The position numbers and the translations under genes are program-made. Below are positions 6,250-10,369 of a stretch of 10,369 nt of DNA, piece after piece. Location of the stretch: contig CAZLDQ010000203.1 of NCBI GenBank assembly GCA_964558295.1, positions 1 to 10,369 of the forward strand. Reading direction: 5' to 3'. Under the pieces are notes generated by a model. That model did not search any database and had not been told where the DNA came from. It saw only the letters and a list, made by a program, of their open reading frames with translations. Each line of letters begins with the position of its first letter. Positions within the stretch are counted from its first letter, which is position 1. The stretch comes from JBDKTH01 sp964558295. GTDB lineage: Bacteria > Planctomycetota > Planctomycetia > Pirellulales > Thermoguttaceae.

Positions 6250-7560
6250 TTAGAACAGGTAGCCTTCAGGGCCTTCGGCGATCTTCTCCTGCTCGACCTT
6301 GGCTCGATATTTCCCGGCCCGATAGGTGTCGGTATGGCGGTAGATGGCCTGCTTCTCCAGTCCGCTGTATGTGTAGAAGGTGACGGTCACCTGGCCGTTT
6401 TCCATGCGGACCTGAGGGCCCCATTCGGCAGGTCGCGGTCCGAGCCACTTCCACTGGTCGGCGTTGCTCGTGGGACGTTCCAGGGGCGAGGCGCCCTCGC
6501 TGGGCGGCCCGTCCTTCCAGGGATCGTTGTCCAGAAGGAAGTGCGTTCCCCAGTTGCAGCCGTGCCACATGGCACCAAACTCGCGCAGCTCACGGCGTAA
6601 CAGCGAGGCGGCCAGATAGGACCAAGCTGAGCCGTCACCTTCAATGGCTTCCATCGGGTCGTCCAACGCATCCCACGGCTTGGGCGCCTTGAGCAGGTGG
6701 TTTTCCAGGGTCGGGCAATCCTTGGGCGCCGGGAAGTCGGCCCCCTCGGGCATCGCCCAGACGACGCCGTTGCCATTGCCTTCCTCGCGGAAGACGTATG
6801 CACGCAGGACGTAGCCCTTGCGCAGCCGAAGGGGTGAGAAGAGCTCGACAAGCTTGCCGGGGTCGACGCGGCTTTTCGACCACCCCTGCGGTTCCTCCTG
6901 TCCCTCGACAGGTTGCGACAAGGCGGCTGCCTTCTCGCGCAGTTCATTGATCTTGGCCACGGAGATGGTCGCTGGGGCAGCCGAATTCGGGTTTTCGGGA
7001 GGTGATTCCGCACGGCCGGCCGGCGTGTCCATCGTAGGCATGGGCCCCAAAGCGACTTCCAACTCCGGTAGGAACCGCCGCAACGCCGTTACGCCTGCGC
7101 CGGTGACTCCGGTGCCGCGCACGTCGAGATAACGCAGCTTCTTGAGCCTGAGCAATTCAGCCAATCCCTCGTCGGTAATCTTGGTTTGGCTGAGAATGAG
7201 CGTTTCCAGTTCGGTGAGCTGCTTCAGGTAGCGCATTCCCGCGTCGGTTAGGCGGGTTCCGGCCAGTCCGAGTGTGCTGAGTTGAGGAAACGCGCCAAGC
7301 GGCTTGAGCCACGGTTCCTGGAAGCCCGGATGATTGGTGAAATCGACGGCGATCACCGGCCGGTTCGGCTTTCGGTCGTCATAGTGGACGAGTACGCCGC
7401 CAAACTGTTTGAGTTCGGCTAACGCCTCCTTTTCGCTCAGAGGGGGCGAGTTGGGCGATGGACGAGACTGACCGTCGCCGTCTTCTGCCTGTGTGGCGAC
7501 GACGCAGCCGACCACGGCGGCCAGAGTCGCCGTGATGAACATGATGCTCCGGTATCGCAT
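6250..7560 (-). CDS. Leucine-rich-repeat putative lipoprotein, unknown function
   Basis: This 436-residue exported protein has no function I can name. Residues 1-25 (MRYRSIMFITATLAAVVGCV...) form a signal peptide. VVGC (Cys19) fits a lipobox, so lipid anchoring is likely, although plain Sec cleavage near ATQA is possible. Residues 91-164 hold three leucine-rich repeats of about 24 residues with the pattern L..L.L..T.(I/L)TD.G...L, common in planctomycete proteins, and a degenerate copy precedes them (about 68-90). A Pro/Ala/Ser-rich linker (about 173-200) leads to a C-terminal region (about 203-436) rich in Trp (for example MWHGCNWGTH and DQWKWLG) that I do not recognise. The ATG at 7560 is chosen because it begins the signal peptide and has AAGGA (complement of 7569-7573) at 8 bases. 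The frame is open to 7767, but that extension overlaps the small gene next door and is not signal-like. The gene lies two bases after that small gene, probably in one transcript. Confidence 0.85.
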   Translation of the reverse strand: MRYRSIMFITATLAAVVGCVVATQAEDGDGQSRPSPNSPPLSEKEALAELKQFGGVLVHYDDRKPNRPVIAVDFTNHPGFQEPWLKPLGAFPQLSTLGLAGTRLTDAGMRYLKQLTELETLILSQTKITDEGLAELLRLKKLRYLDVRGTGVTGAGVTALRRFLPELEVALGPMPTMDTPAGRAESPPENPNSAAPATISVAKINELREKAAALSQPVEGQEEPQGWSKSRVDPGKLVELFSPLRLRKGYVLRAYVFREEGNGNGVVWAMPEGADFPAPKDCPTLENHLLKAPKPWDALDDPMEAIEGDGSAWSYLAASLLRRELREFGAMWHGCNWGTHFLLDNDPWKDGPPSEGASPLERPTSNADQWKWLGPRPAEWGPQVRMENGQVTVTFYTYSGLEKQAIYRHTDTYRAGKYRAKVEQEKIAEGPEGYLF

Positions 7561-7562
7561 GG

Positions 7563-7757
7563 CTAGGATCCTTGTTCGCCTTCGGGCTTGGCGTTCCGGT
7601 CGGTTTTCTTGCCGAATTGGATGACGTCTTTCTCGGAATCGAAGACACCGTCCTGCTGAAAGCTCAACGGTCGCTCCTTGGCATTGTGATACACGGCGGC
7701 TTCCGCACCGAAGCGGAGGATGCCCAATTTTCGCAACAAGTCGAGCAGTTTCATCAT
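7563..7757 (-). CDS. Small conserved-looking protein, 64 residues
   Basis: This is a small hypothetical protein starting MMKLLDLLRKLGILRFGAEA, with a basic amphipathic N-terminus and a charged, Lys-rich hydrophilic tail (about 44-64). It has no signal peptide, no membrane segment and no metal motif. I have the impression of having seen similar short planctomycete proteins, without a known role. Support for its being real: GGAG (complement of 7762-7765) lies 4 bases from the first ATG and 7 from the second, so translation may begin at 7757 or 7754. The reading frame ends two bases before the LRR gene, in classic operon spacing, and the LRR gene's ribosome site lies inside this gene's last codons. 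It could be a coupling leader for the LRR gene or a functional small protein. Confidence 0.65.
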   Translation of the reverse strand: MMKLLDLLRKLGILRFGAEAAVYHNAKERPLSFQQDGVFDSEKDVIQFGKKTDRNAKPEGEQGS

Positions 7758-7818
7758 CTTTCTCCATGGTTGGGTTCAGACAGGTACGTTCGGATAATGA
7801 CGCACCGGGCTTTTGTTC

Positions 7819-9657
7819 TCAGAAAGGCGGAGGTGCCGGTTTTCCTCCGGCGAAGTGTTCGTCCAGGTGGCGGCAGATCGTCCGGGCGAACTGCAGGATT
7901 ATTTCCTCGGTGCAATCGGAGTTCGCGCCTGGACGACTGGAAAGTAGGATAAACACTTCGCAGTCGCGATGGGAAAACACCACCCTGATGTGGTGCTGCG
8001 CGCCGTTGCCTTGGGTGTAATTCAGTAGCACGGTCCCCTTCTTCTCATCCAGCAAGCGAGCCCCTTCGTGCTTCATCCACATGTCGATTCGCAATTTACT
8101 TCGGTCTTCGGAAGAACTCTGTGGAAGAGGTGCATAGATGAGTACGGTCACCCAGGTCAAGGAGAACTGTCGTTTTCGGTTGTGGGGGTCGATCCAGGGA
8201 CCGGTGGGGGTTTGGAGCACGAAGCCCTGGTCGCGGCTCATGTTGAATCGCTGTTGCCAGGTGCTCCCCGCGTTATGCGAAGGCCATGGCACGCCATCGT
8301 TGTGGACCTTGGCATCCGTGGGCATGTTCACCTGCCACCAGCCTTCGGGCAGATCGCCGGGAATGCGGAGGAAGCAGTCGGCTCCCAAAACGCTGCCTAC
8401 GAGGTTCTCGCCGCGACGATACTTCGCGAACCACTCGACCAGCGCGTCCAACTCCAGCGCTTGCGGATCTTCGCCCGCCGAGGCCAGATATTCGGCGAAG
8501 CCTGGATAGGCTCGCAATACCCGGGCTCGCAGCGCCCGGGCCACGCTGCCGGGGTTGGCCACTTCGATACGGATCAGCTTGTTCAAAGCCTCGTAGTCCA
8601 AGGGCAGGCTGAGCCCCTTGTGCCAACGTTTGATTCGTTCCTCGGTCTCCGTGAACTGGGTGTAGCGGGTACCGCGATCCGCGCTTGGCAGGCCGCCCAA
8701 AACGTCTTCGATTCGCCGGTTCTGTAGCTCCACTTCTGCCCAAAAGGCGAGTTTTTCACGTTCTTCCGGGTCGTTGTAGTACTTCCAGAGCGTTTGGGCG
8801 TCGGGGTTCTTTTTCTTGGCGAGGTAGTAGTCAGCGGCGATCGTGGCTACGGCGTCGTAGTCGGAGACGCCGATCCAGGAGCCATTGGGCATTTGCAGAT
8901 AGTAGCGGTCCTCGCCGGTAGCAAAGGGATACTCCTGGACCAGCGGAATCCCGCGGTGCCAGAGGGTTGTTTTCACGTACTGCGCCTTGGGGTCAAGCCC
9001 CTGGAGCTTCTCGTTTTCCTCGGCGAGGCTGAACACCCCCTCCTTCGTGGCGATGGTCGCCTTGCCGGCCAAGTCGTTCATCACGTCGGCCAGTCCGGAG
9101 AGGATCTGACCATAGCCTTCCAACGCCGGACCGGCCAAGGGGATCTCGCCGAGTTGCTCCAGGCCGGTGCCGACGGCTTGAAGCGCCATCAGGCTATTGC
9201 GCGCACTGGGGGGCAAATCGGGATTCTTGAGCGTTGTTGCCAACCGGTCGCCGAGGCCCAGCACGGTGCTTACCTGGCCCTTGACCGTGGCGTATTTCTG
9301 AAACCCCTTGAAGGCAGGGTGCTCGGTGAGCTTTTTGAGCCCCTTGTCGAACTGCTTGATCTTGGCCAACGGAGTACGGAACAAAAGTCCGGTGGCGCGG
9401 ACCTTGGCGGCGTAGCTCTGTAAGTCGGCCGTGGCCTGAAAGGCCGCTTCCGCATACTGGCTGTACTGGTCGGCCATCTCCATCAGCTTCCGATGCCGAG
9501 CTTGTTCATCCTGAAGGCTGGGATCGGCCTTCAACTGCTCGTAAGCGGATGCCAAGGCCTCGTCGATCGGATTCTGGGCAAAGGCGGCGTTGCCCAGCAT
9601 GCCGACCAGTAACACATTGCTCGCCAGGGTTGGAAGAAGAAGGTGAGTGAGATGCAT
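7819..9657 (-). CDS. Secreted protein of unknown family, 612 residues
   Basis: I do not recognise this protein. It begins with a Sec signal peptide, MHLTHLLLPTLASNVLLVGM followed by LGNAAFA, with likely cleavage after Ala27. Residues about 30-215 look all-helical, including a stretch rich in Gly/Ala/Leu (about 155-200). A middle part (about 225-300) is rich in Trp/Tyr (TLWHRG, NGSWIGVSDYD). A helical section (about 300-412) ends in EYLASAGEDPQALELDAL. The last 200 residues look beta-rich (LTWVTVLIYAPL, IRVVFSHRDCEVFILLSS) before a final helix. That C-terminal part is distantly similar to the partial gene just upstream: both carry F..YR.G..L.GS, an LP...P.GW.Q block, and NPGST or NAGST. The two are therefore paralogues. 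The ATG at 9657 has GAGG (complement of 9667-9670) at 9 bases. It lies 39 bp after the paralogue and 61 bp before the small gene, suggesting one transcript. Confidence 0.85.
   Translation of the reverse strand: MHLTHLLLPTLASNVLLVGMLGNAAFAQNPIDEALASAYEQLKADPSLQDEQARHRKLMEMADQYSQYAEAAFQATADLQSYAAKVRATGLLFRTPLAKIKQFDKGLKKLTEHPAFKGFQKYATVKGQVSTVLGLGDRLATTLKNPDLPPSARNSLMALQAVGTGLEQLGEIPLAGPALEGYGQILSGLADVMNDLAGKATIATKEGVFSLAEENEKLQGLDPKAQYVKTTLWHRGIPLVQEYPFATGEDRYYLQMPNGSWIGVSDYDAVATIAADYYLAKKKNPDAQTLWKYYNDPEEREKLAFWAEVELQNRRIEDVLGGLPSADRGTRYTQFTETEERIKRWHKGLSLPLDYEALNKLIRIEVANPGSVARALRARVLRAYPGFAEYLASAGEDPQALELDALVEWFAKYRRGENLVGSVLGADCFLRIPGDLPEGWWQVNMPTDAKVHNDGVPWPSHNAGSTWQQRFNMSRDQGFVLQTPTGPWIDPHNRKRQFSLTWVTVLIYAPLPQSSSEDRSKLRIDMWMKHEGARLLDEKKGTVLLNYTQGNGAQHHIRVVFSHRDCEVFILLSSRPGANSDCTEEIILQFARTICRHLDEHFAGGKPAPPPF
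8440..8494. repeat. Direct repeat copy 1, perfect match of 55 bp
   Basis: This stretch inside the 612-residue gene is identical, base for base, to 10315-10369. It encodes GEDPQALELDAL and flanking residues in the same frame as the other copy. Immediately left of it, identity drops to about 62% (24 of 39 aligned positions), so the boundary is sharp. The repeat continues beyond the window edge in the other copy, so its true length is unknown. Confidence 0.95.
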
Positions 9658-9696
9658 CGGAAAGGACCTCTGCAGAGATGATTGGCTGCTGGGGGA

Positions 9697-10369
9697 TTAC
9701 TTGTGGCGGTTGTCGATCTTCTGAACTATGACATCGGCGAAGTGCTTCGCCAAAGCGAGGCAATCCTCTTTAGTATACGGACTGCGAGGATTCTTGGGAG
9801 AGTGTGTGCGGACCATTGCGTAAACGCCTGTATGCACCAAGTGGATCTCGACATGACGGTCGTCGACGATATACAGAATGCGTGTCTTAGCATTGTCGAT
9901 CCAGTGGCAGTTAATCGCTGTGTTGGCGACCATGCCTTCGAGTTGTTCCCGCTTGTCGCCCGAGTAAGTCTTTCCCTCGGCTGTCCAGGTGTAGAATTGG
10001 GGCTCCAGGCCGATGGCAACGGAAACGAATTCCGGCGATCGCTTCTGCGATGGAATGACGAACATGTGTCCATTCCACTCGATCCCCTGCTCGTTGGTGA
10101 TCGAGAACCACTGCCACCACTGAACGGTTGAACCAGGGTTCGGCGTCTGCTGGGGCACTCCCGTCAACTTGGGGTTCGGTTCCCGGTTGGGGGCCACAAG
10201 CTGCTGCCAACCGGCAGGAATGTCCGCCGGGAGAGAGGCCATCAGGTGAGCCCCGAGGACGACCTGCGATCCGCCGAGATGCGTCCCACTGCGGTACGTC
10301 GCAAACCTCGCAAGCAGCGCGTCCAACTCCAGCGCTTGCGGATCTTCGCCCGCCGAGGCCAGATATTCG
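9697..10369 (-). CDS. Paralogue of the 612-residue secreted protein, 3' part
   Basis: This is the C-terminal 224 residues of a gene whose start lies beyond the right edge. The frame is open to the last base, so the apparent TTG start at 10326 is internal. The visible protein starts EYLASAGEDPQALELDAL, identical to residues 389-406 of the next gene, then diverges while keeping the block order: F.TYRSGTHLGGS, LPADIPAGWQQ, NPGSTVQWWQW, then beta-rich segments (FVSVAIGL, TRILYIVDDRHVEIHLV) and a closing helix KEDCLALAKHFADVIVQKI. The fold suggests a compact alpha/beta domain after a helical region, but I cannot name a family. By analogy with the paralogue it probably has an N-terminal signal peptide and is exported. 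It is the first gene visible in the reverse-strand set, 39 bp before its paralogue. Confidence 0.85.
   Translation of the reverse strand, partial: EYLASAGEDPQALELDALLARFATYRSGTHLGGSQVVLGAHLMASLPADIPAGWQQLVAPNREPNPKLTGVPQQTPNPGSTVQWWQWFSITNEQGIEWNGHMFVIPSQKRSPEFVSVAIGLEPQFYTWTAEGKTYSGDKREQLEGMVANTAINCHWIDNAKTRILYIVDDRHVEIHLVHTGVYAMVRTHSPKNPRSPYTKEDCLALAKHFADVIVQKIDNRHK
10315..10369. repeat. Direct repeat copy 2, runs off the right edge
   Basis: This is identical to 8440-8494 and in the same reading frame within the paralogous gene. It is truncated by the end of the window. It marks where the two paralogues switch from diverged C-terminal halves to what may be near-identical upstream halves. 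Confidence 0.95.

Noticed and set aside
7561..7767. N-terminal extension of the LRR protein back to 7767
   Set aside because: It would bury the signal peptide and lipobox behind about 69 basic residues, and it overlaps a plausible small gene in another frame.
8068..9423. Two forward open frames (8068-8727, 8794-9423) opposite the 612-residue gene
   Set aside because: The reverse frame is continuous, starts with a signal peptide and has a paralogue. The forward frames look like codon shadows.
7819..10369. Idea that the paralogue pair is a polymorphic toxin with shared N-terminus and swapped C-terminal toxins
   Set aside because: The C-terminal halves are still homologous in block order, and no toxin motif or immunity gene is evident. 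Only the recombination-like boundary is retained as a finding.

Overview
The window (about 60% G+C by eye) looks like bacterial chromosome, most likely from an anaerobic or facultative member of the Planctomycetota (Pirellulales-like). That assignment is inference. It rests on the planctomycete-style 24-residue leucine-rich repeats with the 'T.(I/L)TD.GL..L' pattern, a 64-residue small protein beginning MMKLLDLLRKLG that resembles one I associate with this phylum, and the abundance of exported proteins with no recognisable family. No rRNA, tRNA, CRISPR array or transposase was seen.

Positions 2-6101 hold a forward-strand [FeFe]-hydrogenase and signalling cluster with short gaps. It starts with the 3' part of a NuoF-like flavin/Fe-S subunit (HndC/HydB type). 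Next comes a complete group A [FeFe]-hydrogenase catalytic subunit of the HndD/HydA type. Together they are two subunits of an NAD(P)-linked, probably electron-bifurcating hydrogenase; the NuoE-like partner is presumably just upstream. Then follows a soluble histidine kinase whose input region is itself a hydrogenase-like module (two ferredoxin clusters, an H-cluster-like domain and a CxxCx4Cx16C Fe-S domain), as in HsfB-type putative H2/redox sensors. A single-domain response regulator sits two bases downstream of it, and a receiver-histidine kinase hybrid lies 177 bp further on. The last gap contains a striking purine/pyrimidine inverted repeat. The simplest reading is a cytoplasmic H2- or redox-sensing phosphorelay encoded beside the enzyme it reports on, with the DNA-binding or other output component outside the window.

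Positions 6102-6249 separate convergent gene sets and contain two stem-loops, one a candidate bidirectional terminator.

Positions 6250-10369 hold a reverse-strand set, read right to left. It begins with the 3' part of an unrecognised gene, followed by a 612-residue secreted paralogue of it, a 64-residue small protein, and a 436-residue leucine-rich-repeat putative lipoprotein. None has a function I can name. The two paralogues are diverged in their C-terminal halves, yet share a perfectly identical stretch of at least 55 bp that runs off the window edge. This suggests a recent recombination or gene-conversion tract. Nothing in the sequence links this set to the hydrogenase cluster functionally.
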